Shown here in pieces: positions 21,136 through 35,500 of a DNA stretch of 64,000 nucleotides. Source of the DNA: Chamaelirium japonicum (lineage: Eukaryota > Streptophyta > Magnoliopsida > Liliales > Melanthiaceae); NCBI GenBank assembly GCA_947650365.1, contig OX393554.1:40659471-40723470 (forward strand). Reading direction: 5' to 3'. The notes beneath the pieces are model-generated. The model had not been told where the DNA came from. It made no database searches and saw nothing but the letters and a program-made list of their open reading frames with translations. Numbering within the stretch: the first letter of the stretch is position 1; each line of letters opens with the position of its first letter. A program made the position numbers and the translations under genes.

Positions 21136-23520
21136 ATCTCCACCTTGGTGAGATACCAGAAACCAAAATCCAATCGTCGTCTCTACTTGTACCTTGACGT
21201 TGCCAAACGACACCTCCTCAACGTTCCAAAGCGCATCCCAAAAATGCACCAAAGTACCCTGACAGTGCCAGTACCTTGAAGGTGTGAAACTCCTCAAAAT
21301 ATCTTGACCAAGCTCAGGCAATACCTAAACGTAGTCAATGGGACCGGCTTCGTCAATATGTCGACAAGATTATCTTGTGTGGAAATTTTCTTCAAAGAAA
21401 CCACATTTTTCTTGATATATTATCGAACAAAATGATAGTAGATATCAATATACTTCGTCAATGAGTGATGTACTTGAGCCTCGTTAGCCAAGTAAATAAT
21501 GCTCTAGCTATCTAAGAAGATAATCATGCTAGACAAGACCAAACTCGTCCATAATGCCTTAGAGCCAAATTGCCTAATTAGCGCATTATGTAATGGCCAT
21601 GTATTCTGCCTCGGTCGTCGTTAGTGCAACCGTGTCTTGTAGGATCATCTGCCAGTGTAAACAAATAACATGTCATAGACATACGCCCATCCAGGTTACC
21701 AGCAAAATCTACATCAATATTTTCCACTATATCTCTAATTGACTCGCCATCCCGCTAAAAGAGTAACCCCAAGTCCAGTGTAACCTGGAGGTATCACAAT
21801 ATCCACTTTACAGCTTACCAACGCTCCTTTCCTAAATTGGTCATATAATGACTGATCACACTGATACCTTGTGTGATATCTTTACGAGTACACACCATGG
21901 TGTACATCAAACTATCGACTGCATTTGTATTTGGCACACGAGCCATATAAATATGCTCGTTCCTGATGCTAAGAGACTGTCTTACCGATAATTAAAAGTG
22001 TTTAGTAAGAGGGATGATAACTATCTTAGTATCATCCATCCCATAACAAGAAATCACCTTCTAAAGATAGGTCCTCTGCGTCAAACAAACTATACCACGC
22101 TTTCTATCTCTATGAATCCCCATCCTAAGAATTTTCTTAGTACTACCCAAATCCTTAATCTCAAATTCATCACTCAACTGAGATTTAAGGACGTCAATAT
22201 CTAACATACTCTTTGCACCAATAAGCATGTCATCCATGTAGTAAAGAAGAAACATTATAGACCGTCACGAAGCCTCCTAAAGTAGATATAGTGATCATAC
22301 TCACTTCTAACATACCCATAATCGCCTATGAACGTGTCAAATCTCTTATACCACTATCTTGGTGGTTGTTTGAGGCCGTACAAAGACTTCTTTAATTGGC
22401 ATACATGATCTTCTTTTTCTTCCATCACTAACCTCTCAGGCTGCTGCATGTAGATTATCTCATCCTACTCATCATGCAAAAATATTGTCTTCACATCGAG
22501 TTGCTTAAGCTCGACATCAATTAGTGCTACCATAGCCAACAAAATACGGATAGAGGTGTGCTGTACCATAAGTGAAAGTACCTCGTTATAGTCGACACCT
22601 TCATTCTGTAAGTAGCTTTTAGCTACCAATCATGTCTTTTACCGAATACCGCCTAGTGCCTCTTCTTCTTTCTTATAAATCCACTTGCAGCCAACCACTT
22701 TCTGCCCTCTGGGTTTCACAACAAGCTCCCATGTTTGATTCTTTTGAGGAGGCTCAATCCTTCATCCATGGCCATGCCTGCACTCAACTCAATCTTTATC
22801 TTGGACTGCCTTTCTAAAAGTGGTTGGCTCATTACCATCAAAAAGATTTAGTGCATAAGCAACTAACTCCTTATACTCATATCTGAATAAAGTCTTGATA
22901 GTCTTTTTTGGCCTATTGGCTATAACAGATTGCTGCTCTAGAACCCAAATTGTCTTTTCTGGAGTAGTCACCTCCATCAAAGTAGTCTATTCTACCTCTA
23001 TAAAAGCCGTAGGAGCCTATAGCTCTACTTACAATTGATCACTATGACTTTCTCTCTCAAGATCGATCTCTAATATCGATATATTGGAAGTTTACAACTG
23101 AACCTTATCGAAAGTCATATCTTTGCTTGTAATGAAATTATATGATTCTGGATGCCTAACTCTGTACCCCTTAATTCCGGAAGTATACCCTAAGAATATA
23201 CCCTTCTTCATACACGGATCTAACTTGCTATCTATGACGTAATAATAAGCCAGACATCCAAATACTCACATGATTGTGTAATTCGCTGGTTTGCCTGACC
23301 AAACCTTCTCTGGAGTCTTCAAAGCAATTATGGTAGTTGGTGATCTACTCACCAAATAGCAAGTTGTAGTCACGATCTATGCCCAAAACTCTTTACCCAA
23401 GCCTGACTCAGAGAGTATGCAGCGTGCTCGTTTGAGTAAAGTACGATTCATCCTCTCCATGACACTATTCTATTGAGGTGTCTTCCTGATCGTGAAGTGT
23501 TTGGCAATGCCTTCCTCCTC
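21136..23520 (-). mobile_element. Fossil Ty1/copia pol (integrase end to RNase H)
   Basis: Minus-strand translations show copia pol pieces in the right order: an integrase end (MERMNRTLLKRARC-like, near 23420-23460), reverse transcriptase including YMDDMLIGAKS (about 22230) with KSQLSDEFEIKDLG after it, and RNase H with a TEAEYMAIT-like stretch (about 21600). It is broken in many places. The upstream part is absent because the satellite array starts inside the integrase region at about 23520. Confidence 0.8.
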
Positions 23521-26500
23521 GAGGCACATGGCGAAGCTCATAAGGGCATTTTTGGGAGGAGTGCTCAGAAAATCGGAAGTAATTTTAACTCCCCAAATAT
23601 AGGGAGTCAGGTTGTGATCCAAAAATTAGGGAGGCACATATTAAGGCACTTAGAAGATGTTTTGGATAGGAGTGCTACATTTGTATATAATTTACTTAGG
23701 GTTGTCTAGTGAGGGGGCAATTTTGGCTCCTTAAATATAGGGAGTTTAGTAGCGATTCCAAAAAATAGGGAGGCACATTGCGAATATTTTAGAGGATGTT
23801 TTGGGGAAGGTGCTCGATTTGTATATAATTTACTTATGGTTGTCGGGTTGGAGTCTAGTGAAATTAGAGAGTGATATTGGCTCCCCAAATATAGGGTGTC
23901 TAGTAACAATCCTGAAAATAGAGTGGCACATAGAAAGGCTCTTAAATAGAGTTTTGAGGAATATGTTTTGTGTATATTTTACTTATTATTGTTATGTATG
24001 GATCCTAAGAAAATAGGGAGCGACTTTAACTCTCAAAATATAGGGAGTCTGATAGCAATCCTAAAAATAGGGAGGCATATGGCTAGGCTCTTGGAGGGTG
24101 TTAGGGGGAGGCATGCTCGATTTGTATATAATTTATTTATGGTTGTCAGATGGAGGTCCTAAGAATAGTGACGAAAGCTATTTTGGATTTCCAAACATTA
24201 GGAATCTGGTTGCCATTCCAAAAATAGTAAAGCATATAGCGAGGCACTTGGAGTGTGTTTCACAGAGGAGTGCCTGATTTGTATAAATTTTGTTATAATT
24301 ATCGGGTGGGGGTCCTGAGCAAATAGGGAGTGATTTTGGCGTTCCAATAGAAGGTTGTCAGGTAGCTATCCCAAAAATAAGGAGGCACATGGTGAGGATC
24401 TAAGCTGGGGTTTAAAGGAGGAGTGACCAATTTGTATAGAATTTACTTTTGATTGTCAGGCTATGGTCTTGAGAAAATAGGGAGTGATTTTGACTCCAAA
24501 AATTATAAGTTGTCTTATTGTAATCCTAAAAATAAGGAGACACATGGCGAGGCATTTGGAGGGTATTTTGGGAAGGGTGATCGATTTGTATAAAATTTAC
24601 TTATGGTTGTCGGGTAAAGGACCTAAAAACAAAGAGATTGATTTTGGCTCCCCAAATATTAAGGATTTGGTAGCGATTCCGAAAATAGGGAGGTACATGG
24701 GGCTCATAGAGGGTATTTTAGAGAATAGTACTTGATTTCTATATAATTAATTATGGTTATCGGGTATAGGTAATTATAAAAGGGGGAGTGATTTTGGTTC
24801 CCCAAACATAGGGAGTCTGGTAGCGATAAGCGTGGCTCTTGGAGGGTGTTTTTGGGAGGAATACTCGATTTGTATAATATACTTATGGTTATTAGGTGGG
24901 AGTCCGTAGAAAATAGGGCATAATTTTAGCTCCCCAAATATAGGGAGTCTGGTAGTGATTCCAAAAATAGGGAGGCACACTATAAGGCTTTTATAAGGTG
25001 TTTTGGGTAGGAGTTCTCGATTTGTATATAATTTAACTAGGGTTATTGGGTGAGGGTTCAGAGAAAATAGAAAGTAATTTTGTCACCCAAATATAGGGAG
25101 TTTTAAAGGGATCCCAAAAATAGGAAAATAAATACTAAATCTCTTGGAGTGTGTTTTGATGAGGAGTGCTCAATTTGTACAAAATTTACTTATAGTTGTC
25201 GACTTGGGGTCCTAAGAAAATAAGGATCATTTTTGGCTCCATAATTGTAGAGAGTTTAATAGCGATCCCTAAATTAGATAGGCACATAACGAGGCTTTAT
25301 GAGGGTGTTTTATAGAGGAGTGCACGATTTGTATATAATTTACTTATGATTATCGGGTGGAGCTCCTAAGAAAATAAAAGATAATTTTGGCTTCTTAATT
25401 ATAGGGAGTCCGGTCGTGAACCAAAAATTAGAGAGGCACATGGCGAAGCTCTTAGAGTGTGTTTTTGCAAAAAGTAGTGGATTTTTATATAATTACTTAT
25501 GGTTGTCAATCAGGGGTTCTGAGAAAATGGTGAGTAATTTTTGCTCCCTAAATATAGGGAGTCTTGTAGTATTCCCAAAAAATAGGGAAGTATATAGTAA
25601 GGCTCTTAGAGGTTGTTTCGGAGCGGTATGTTTGGTTTATATATATTTTACTTATGGTTGTCGGGTGATGGTCCTGAAAAAATATGGAGCGAGTTTGGCA
25701 CCCAAAATATAGGGAGTCTGGTAGTGATTCTAAAAATAGGAAGGCATATGACTAGGCTTTTGGAGGTCATTTTAGGAAGGGTTCTTGATTTGTTTATAAT
25801 TTATGTATGGTTGTTGGGTGGGGGTCTTGAGAACACAAGGAGCGATATTGGCACCCCAAATATAGGGAGTCTGGTAGCGATTCCGAAATAGAGAGCCACA
25901 AGATGAGGCTTTTGGAGGGTGTTTAGGGGAATAATGTTTGATTTGTATATAATTTACTTATGGTTGTCTGGTAGAGGTCCAGAAAAAATAGAGAGTGATT
26001 TTTGTTCCCCAAATATAGAAAGTCTAGTAACGATCCCAAAAATAAAGAGGCACATGATGAGCCTCTCTGAGGATATTTATGGGAATAATGCTTGATTTGC
26101 ATATAATTACATATGGTAGTCGAGTAGGAGTCCTAAGAAAATAGCGAATAATTTTGGTTCCCTAAATATAGAGTCTGGAAGCGATCCTAAAAATAGGAAG
26201 GCACATGGCGAGGCTCATGAAGGCATTTTTGGGAGAATTGCTCAGAAATTAAAAGCAATTTTAACTCCCCAAATATAGGGAATCAGGTTGTGATTCAAAA
26301 ATTAGGGATGCACATATCATGGATCTTAGAAGGTGTTTTGGATAGAAGTGCTAGATTTGTATATAATTTACTTAGGGTTGTCGGGTGAAGGTCCAAATAA
26401 AATAGGGAGCGATTTTGGCTCCTTAAGTATAAGGAATTTGGTAGCGAACCCAAAGAATAGGTAGGCACTTTGCGAAGCTTTTAGAGGATGTTTTGGGGAA

Positions 26501-29500
26501 GATGCTTGATTTGTATATAATTTACTTATAGTTGTCGGGTGGAGGTCTAGAGAAAATAGATAGTGATTTTGGCTCCCCAAATATAGGGTGTCTAGTAGCA
26601 ATCCTGAAAATAGAATGGTACATGGAAAGGCTCTTAGATAGCATTTTGGGGAATATGTTTTATATATAATTTACTTATTATTGTTGGATAGGGATCCTGA
26701 GAAAATAGGGAGCGATTTTAGCTCTCAAAATATAGCGAGTTTGATAGTGATCCTAAAAATAGGGAGGCATATGGCGAGGCTCTTGGAGGGTGTTAGGGGG
26801 AGGCATGCTCGATTTGTATATAATTTACTTATGGTTGTCATATGGGGGTTCTAAAAAAAATGATAGAAGCTTTTTTGGCTTTCCAAATATTAGGAATCTG
26901 GCTGCGATTCCAAAAATAGTAAAGCATATGGCAAGGCATTTAGAGGATAATTTACGTAGGAGTGCCTGTTTTGTATATAATTTAGTTATAATTATCCGGT
27001 AGGGGTCCTGAGCAAATAGGGAGTGATTTTGGCTTTCCAATAGTAGGGTGTCTGGTAGTTATTCCAAAAATAGGGAGGCACATGGTGAGGATCTTGGCGA
27101 GTGTTTTAGGGAGGAGTGCCCAATTTGTATAGAATTTACTTATGGTTGTCAGGTTATGGTCCTGAAGAAATAGAGAGCGATTTTGACTCCCAAAAATATA
27201 AGGAGTCAATTAGCAATCCCAAAAAAAATAATTTTGGCTCTCCAAATATTAAGAGTTTAGTAGTGATTACAAAAATAGAAAGGTACATGGGGATCATACA
27301 GGTTATTTTAGAGAATAGTATATTATTTATATATAATTAATTATGGTTCTCAAGGATAGATCATTAGAAAAGAGGGAATGATTTTGGCTCCCCAAATATA
27401 GGGATTCTGGTAGCGATAAGCGTGGCTCTTCGACGGTGGTTTTGGAAAGAATACTCGATTTGTATATAATTTACTTATGATTTTTAGGTGGGGGTTCATA
27501 GAAAATAGGGTATAATTTTGGCTCCCCAAATATAGGGAGTCTGGTAGTGATTCCAAAAATAGGGAGGCATACTGTGAGACTTTTAGAAGGTGTTTTGGGT
27601 AGGCGTCCTCGATTTGTATATAATTTAATTAGGGTTATTGGGTGAGGGTTCAGAGAAAATAGGGTGTAATTTTGGCTCATACATATAGGGAGTCTTATAG
27701 GGATCCCAAAAATAGGAAAATAAATACTGAATCACTTGGAGTGTGTTTTAATGAGGAGTTCTCAATTTGTACATAATTTACTTATAGTTGTCAACGTGGG
27801 TTCCTAAGAAAAAATGGATCACTTTTGGCACCATAAATGTAGAGAGTTTAGTAGCGATCCCTAAATTAGGGAGGCACATAACGAGGCTTTATGAGGGTGT
27901 TTTGTAGAGAAGTGCACGATTTGTATATAATTTACTTACGATTGTCGGGTGGAGCTCCTAAGAAAATAAAAGGTGATTTTGGCTTTCCAATTATAGAAAG
28001 TCCGGTAGTGATCCCAAAATTAAACAAGCACATGACGAAGCTCTTAGAGTATATTTTGGCGAGAAGTGGTGGATTTTTATATTTACTTATGGTTGTCAGT
28101 CAGGGGTCCTGAGAAAATTGAGAGTAATTTTGGCTCCCTAAATATAGGGATTCTGGTAGTGTTCCCAAAAAATAGGAAAGTATATAGTAAGGCTCTTAGA
28201 GGTTGTTTTAGAGCGGTGTGTTCGGTTTGTATATATTTTATTTATGGTTGTCGGGTGATGGTCCTGAGAAAATATGGAGCAATTTTGGCTCCCAAAATAT
28301 AGGGAGTCTAGTGGTGATCCTAAAAATAGGGAGGCACATGACAAGGCTTTTGGAGGGCATTTTAGGAAGGGTTCTTAATTTGTATATAATTTATGTATGG
28401 TTGTCGGGTGGGGGCCTTAAGAACACAAGGAGCAATATTGGCTCACCAAATATAGAAAGTCTGGTAGTGATCCCGAAAATAGGGAACCACAAGACGAGGC
28501 TTTTGGAGGGTGTTTAGGGGAATAATGTTTGATTTGTATATAATTTACTTATGGTTATTGGGTAGAGGTCCTGAGAAAAAAGAGAGTGATTTTAGTTTCC
28601 CAAATATAGGGAGTCTAGTAATGATCCCAAAAATAAAGTGGCATATGAGAAAAATGACGGAAGCTATTTTGGCTTTCCAAACATTAGAAATCTGGTTGCG
28701 ATTCCAAAAATAGTAAAGCATATGGCAAGACACTTGGAGGGTATTTTACAGAGGAGTGTCTAATTTGTATATAATTTAGTTATAATTATCGGGTGGGGGT
28801 CCTGAGCAAATAGGTAGTGATTTTGGCTTTTCAATAGTAGGGTGTCTGGTAGCGATCCCAAAAATAGAAAGGCACAAGGAGAGGATCTTGGCAGGTGTTT
28901 TAAGGAGGAGTGCCCAATATCTATAGAATTTGCTAATGCTTGTCAGGTTATGGTCCTGAGAAAATAGGAAGCTATTCTGACTCGCAAAAATATAAGGAGT
29001 CTGGTAGCAATCTCAAAAATAAGGAGGCACATGGCGAGGCATTTGGAGGGTATTTTGGGGAGGGAGATCGATTTGTATAAAATTTATTTATGGTTATCGA
29101 GTAAAGGACCTGAGAACATAGAGAGCGATTTTGGCTCCCCAAATATTAAGAGTTTGGTAGCGATCCCTAAAATAGGGAGGTACATTGGGCTTATAGAGGG
29201 TATTTTAGCAAATAGTACTTGATTTGTATATAATTAATTATGGTTATCGGGTATAGGTCATTAGAAAAGAGGGAGTGATTTTGGATTCCTAAATATAGGG
29301 AGTCTGGTAGCGATAAGCGTGGCCCATGGAGGGTGTTTTTGAGAGGAATACTCGATTTGTATATAATTTACTTATGGTTGTTAGGTGGGATTCCATATAA
29401 AATAGGGTATAATTTTGGCTCCCCAAATATAGGGAGTCTGGTAGTGATTCCAAAAATAGGGAGGCACACTGTAAGGCTTTTGGAAGGTGTTTTGGGTAGA

Positions 29501-32500
29501 AGTCCTCGATTTGTATATAATTTAACTAGGGTTATTGGGTAAGGGTTTAGATAAAATAGGGAGTAATTTTGGCTCCCAAATATAGGGAGTTTTATAGGGA
29601 TCCCAAAAATAGGAAAATAAATACTGAATCTCTTGGAGTGTGTTTTGATGAAGAGTTCTCGATTTGTACATAATTTACTTATAGTTGTCAACTTGGGTCC
29701 TAAGAAAATACGGATCACTTTTGGCACCATAAATATAGAGAGTTTAGCAGCGATCCCTAAATTAGGGAGGCACATAACGAGGCTTTATGAGCGTGTTTTG
29801 TAGAGGAATGCACGATTTGTATATAATTTACTTATGATTATCGGGAGGAGCTCCTAAGAAAATAAAAGGTGATTTTGCTAATTATAGGAAGTCCGGTAGT
29901 GATCCCAAAATTAGACAGGCTCATGGTGAAGTTCTTAGAGTATGTTTTGGCGAGAAGTGGTGGATTTTTATATTATTACTTATGGTTGTCAGTTAGGGGT
30001 CCTGAGAAAATAGAGAGTAATTTTGGATCCCTAAATATAGGGAGTCTGGTAGTATTCCCAAAAAATAGGAAAGTATATAGTAAGGCTCTTAGAGGTTTTT
30101 TTAGAGCGGTGCGTTCGGTTTGTATATATTTTACTTCTGGTTTTCGGGTGATGGTCTTGAGAAAATATCGATAGTCTGGTAGTGATCCTAAAAATAGGGA
30201 GGCACATGACAAGACTTTTGGAGGATATTTTAGGAAGGGTTCTTGATTTGTATATAATTTATGTATGGTTATCGGGTGGGGGTCCTGAGAACACAAGTAG
30301 CAATATTGGCTCCCCAAATATAGGGAGTCTTGTAGTGATCCCAAAAGTAGAGAGCCATATGACGAGGCTTTTGGAGGGTGTTTAGGGAAATAATGTTTTA
30401 TTTGTATATAATTTACTTATGGTTATCGGGTAGTGGTCCTAAGAAAATAAAGAGTGATTTTGGTTTCCTAAATATAAGGAGTCTAGTAATGATCCCAAAA
30501 TTAAAAAGGCATATGATGAGCCTCTCTGGGGATATTTTAGGGAATAATACTTGATTTGTATATAAATACTTATGGTAGTCAGGTAGGAGTCCTAAGAAAA
30601 TAGCGAACAATTTTGGTTCCCTAAATATAGGGAGTCTGAAAGCGATCCTAAAAATAGGAAGGCATATGGTGAGGCTCATGAGGGTATTTTTGGGAGGTGT
30701 GCTCAGAAAATTTGAAGTAATTTTAACTCCCCAAATATAGGAAGTCAGGATGTGATCCAAAAATTAGAGAGACACATAGGGATGGCAACGGTACGGTTTC
30801 AGTGCAGTTTTGGGCAAAATTGAAACCGCACCGCAATACCGAAATCATACCGCATCACGATGGTGTGCCATATATAAAACCAAACTGCACCATGCGGTGC
30901 GGTGCTGTGCGGTGCACCACGGTTTAACATTATAATGGTCTAAACGGTGCGGTTTTGGGCAAAACCGAAACCACACCGCAACACCGAAACCGCACCGCGA
31001 CGGTATTATATTTTGGCAAACCAAAACCGCACCATGCGGTGTGGTTTTCCACGGTTTACGATTTTAAACCACACCATTGCTATCCCTAGAGGCATATATC
31101 AAGGCTCTTAGAAGGTGTTTTGGATAGGAGTGCTAGATTTGTATATAATTTACTTAGGGTTGTCGGGTGAAGGTTCATACGAAATACGGAGCGATTTTGG
31201 CTCCTTAAATGTAAGAAGTTTGGTAGCGATCCTAAAAAATAGGGAGGCACATTATGAATATTGGGTGATTTTGGCTCCCCAAATATTGGGTGTCTAGTAG
31301 CAATCCTGAAAATAGAGTGGCACATGGAAAGGCTCTTAGATAGCGTTTTGGGGAATATGTTTTGTATATAATTTACTTATTATTGTTGGGTAGGGATCCT
31401 AAGTTAATATGAAGCAATTTTAGCTCTCAAAATATAGGGAGTCTGATAGCGATCCTAAAAATAGGGAGGTATATGGCGAAGCTCTTGGAGGGTGTTAGGG
31501 GTAGGCATGCTCGATTTGTATATGATTTACTTATGGTTATCGGATGGGGGTCTTGAGAAAAATGATGTAAGCTATTTTAGCTTTCCAAACATTAGAAAGA
31601 TGGTTGCGATTCTAAAAATAGTAAAGCATATGACGAGGTACTTGGAGGGCGTTTTACGGAGGATTTTGTCTTTCCAATAGTAGGGTGTCTGGTAGTGATC
31701 CCAAAAATAGGAAGGCACATGGCAAGGATCTTGGAGGGTGTTTTAAGGAGGAGTGCTCAATTTGTATAGAATTTACTTATGGTTGTAAGGTTATGGTCCT
31801 GAGAAAATAGGGAGCTATTTTGACTCCCAAAAATATAATGAGTTTGGTAGCAATACCAAAAATAAGGAGGCACATGGCGAGGTATTTGGAGGGTATTTTG
31901 GGAAGGGAGATCGATTTGTATAAAATATACTTATGGTTATCGGGTAAAGAACCTGAGAACATAAAGAGCGATTTTAGCTCCCCAAATATTAAGAGTTTGG
32001 TAGCGATCCCGAAAATAAAGAGGTATATGGGGCTCATAGAGGTTATTTTAGAGAATAGTACTTGATTTGTATATAATTAATTATAGTTATCAGGTATAGG
32101 TCTTTAGAAAAGAAGGAGTGATTTTAGCTCCCCAAATATAGGGAGTCTGGTAGCGATTAGCATGGCTCTTGGAGGATGTTTTTGGAAGGAATACTCGATT
32201 TGTATATAATTTACTTATGGTTGATAGGTGGGGGTCCGTAGAAATTAGGGCACAATTTTGGCTCCCCAAATATAGGGAGTCACTAGTGATTCCAAAAATA
32301 GGGAGGCAAACTGTGAAGCTTTTGGAAGGTGTTTTGGGTAGGAGTTCTTGATTTGTATATAATTTAATTAGGGTTATTGGGTGAGGGTTCGGAGAGAATA
32401 GGGAGTAATTTTGGCTCCCAAATAAAGGAAGTTTTATAGGGATTTAAAAAAAAGAAAAATAAATACTGAATCTCTTGGAGTATGTTTCGATGAGAAGTGC

Positions 32501-35500
32501 TCGATTTGTACATAATTTACTTTTGGTTGTCGACTTGGGGTGCTAAGAAAATAAGAATCACTTTTAGCTCCATAAATATAGAGAGTATAGTAGCGATCCC
32601 TAAATTACGGAGGCACATAGCGAGGCTTTAGGAGGGTGTTTTATAGAGGAGTGCACGATTTGTATATAATTTACTTATGAATATCGGGTGGAGCTCCTAA
32701 GAAAATAAAAGGTGATTATGGCTTCCCAATTATAGGGAGTTCGGTAGTGATCCCAAAATTAGAGAGGCACATGGAGAAACTCCTAGAGTGTGTTTTGGCG
32801 AGAAGTGGTGGATTTTTATATAATTACTTATGGTTGTCAATCAGGGGTTCTGAGAAAATAGAGAGTAATTTTGGCTCCCCAAATATAGTGAGTCTGGTAA
32901 TTTTCCCAAAAAATAGTGAAGTATATAGTAAGGCTCTTAAATATTGTTTTAGAGCAGTGTATTCGGTTTGTATATATTTTACTTATGGCTGTCGGGTGAT
33001 GGTCTTGAGAAAATATGAAGCAATTTTGGCTCCCAAAATATAGGGAGTCTGGTAGTGATCCTAAAAATAGGAAGGCACATGACAAGGATTTTGGAGGGCA
33101 TTTTAGGAAGGGTTCTTGATTTGTATATAATTTATGTATGGTTGTCGGGTGGAGGCCCTGAGAACACAAGGAGCAATATTGGCTTCCTAAATATAGGGTG
33201 TATGGTAACGATCCCGAAAATAGAAAGCCGAAAGATGAGGCTTTTGAAGGGTGTTTAGGGCAATAATGTTTGATTTGTCTATTATTTACTTAAGGTTATC
33301 GAGTAGAGGTCCTGAGAAAATAGAGAGTGATTTTGGTTCTACAAATATAGGGAGTCTGTTAATGATCCCAAAAATAAAGAGGCACATGATGAGCCTCTTT
33401 GAGGATATTATATGGAATAATTCTTGATTTGTATATAAATTCTTATGGTAGTTGGGTAGGAGTCCTAAAAAAATAGCGAACAATTTTAGTTGTCTAAATA
33501 TAGGGAATCTGGAAGCAATCCTAAAAATAGGGAGGCACATGGCGAGGCTCATGAGGGCGTTTTTAGGAGGAATGCTCAGAAAATTGGAAGTAATTTTAAC
33601 TCCCCAAATGTAGGGAGTCAGGTTGTGATCCAAAAATTAGGGAGGCACATATCAAGGCTCTTAGAGGTGTTTTGGATAGGAGTGCTAGATTTGTATAAAA
33701 TTTACGTCGGGTTGTCGGGTGAAGGTCCATACAAAATAGGGAGCGATTTTGGCTCCTTAAATATAGGAAGTTTGGTAGCGATCCCAAAAAATAGGGAGGT
33801 ACATTACGAATCTTTTAGAGGATGCTTTGGAGAAGTGCTCGAATTGTATATAATTTACTTATGGTTGTCGGGTGGGGGTCTAGAGAAAATAGAGAGTTAT
33901 TTTGGCTCCCCAAATATAAGTTGTCTAGTAGCAATCCTAAAAATAGAGTGGCATATGAAAAGGCTCTTAGATAGCGTTTTAGGGAATATGTTTTGTATAT
34001 AATTTACTTATTATTGTTGGGTAGGGATCCTAAGAAAATAGGAAGCAATTTTAGCTCTCAAAATATAGGGAGTCTGATAGCGATAAAATAGAGAGGCATA
34101 AGGTGAGGCTCATGGAGGGTGTTAGGGGGAGTCATGCTCGATTTGTATATAATTTACTTATGGCTGTTGGATGGGGGTCCTGAGAAAAACAACGAAAAGT
34201 ATTTTGGCTTTCCAAACATTAGTAATCTGGTTGCTATTCCAAAAATAGTAAAGCATATGACGAGGCATTTGGAGGGTATTTTACGGAGGAGTGTCTTATT
34301 TGTATATAATTTAGTTATAATTATCGGGTGGGGGTCCTGAGCAAATATGGCGTGATTTTGGCTTTCCAATTTGCATAGAATTTACAAATTTGTATAAAAT
34401 TTACTTATGATCGCGGTGGGTGTTTTAAGGAGGAGTGCCCAATTTGTATAGAATTTACTTATGGTTGTCAGGTTATGGTCCTGAGAAAATAGGGAGCGAT
34501 TTTGACTCCCAAAACTGTAAGAAGTCTGGTAGCAATTTCAAAAATAAGAAGGCACATAACAAGGATTTGGAGGGTATTTTGGGGAGGGAGTTTGATTTGT
34601 ATAAAATTTACTTATGGTTGTCAGGTAAAGGACCTGAGAACACAGAGAGCGATTTTAACTCCCCAAATATTAAGAGTTTTATAGCGATTTTGAAAATAGG
34701 GAGGTACATGGGGCTCATAGAGGTTATTTTAGAGAATAGTACTTGATTTGTATAGAATTAATTATGGTTATCGAGTATAGGTCATTAGAAAATAGGGAGT
34801 GATTTTGGCTCCCCAAATATAGGGAGCCTGGTAGCGATAAGCGTGGCTCTTGGAGGGTGTTTTTGGGAGGAATACTTGATTTTTATAAAATTTACTTATG
34901 GTTGATAGGTGGGGGTCCTTAGAAATTAGGGTATAATTTTGGCTTTCCAAATATAAGGAGTTTGGTAGTGATTCCAAAAATAGGGAGGCACACTACGAGG
35001 ATTTTGGAAGGTGTTTTGGGTAGGATTCCTTGATTTATATATAATTTAGTTATTATTTGAGGGTACAGAGAAAATAGGGAGTAATTTTGGCTCCCAAATA
35101 TAGGGAGTTTCATAGGGATACAAAAAATAGGAAAAAAAATACTGAATCTCTTGGAGTGTGTTTTGATAAGGAGTGCTTGATTTGTACATAATTTACTTAT
35201 GGTTGTCGACATGGGGTCCTAAAAAAATAAGGATCACTTTTGGCTCTATAGATATAGGCAGTCTAGTAGCGATACCAAAATTAGGGCGGCACATAGCGAG
35301 GCTTTATGAGGGTGTTTTGTAGAAGAGTGCACGATTTGTATATAATTTACTTATGATTATCGGATAGCGCTCCTAAGAAAATAAAAGGGGGTTTTGGCTT
35401 CCTAATTATAGGGAGTCCGGTTGTGATCCTAAAATTAGAAAGGGACATAGCGAAGCTCTTAGAGTGTGTTTTGGCGAGAGTTGATAGATTTTTATATAAT

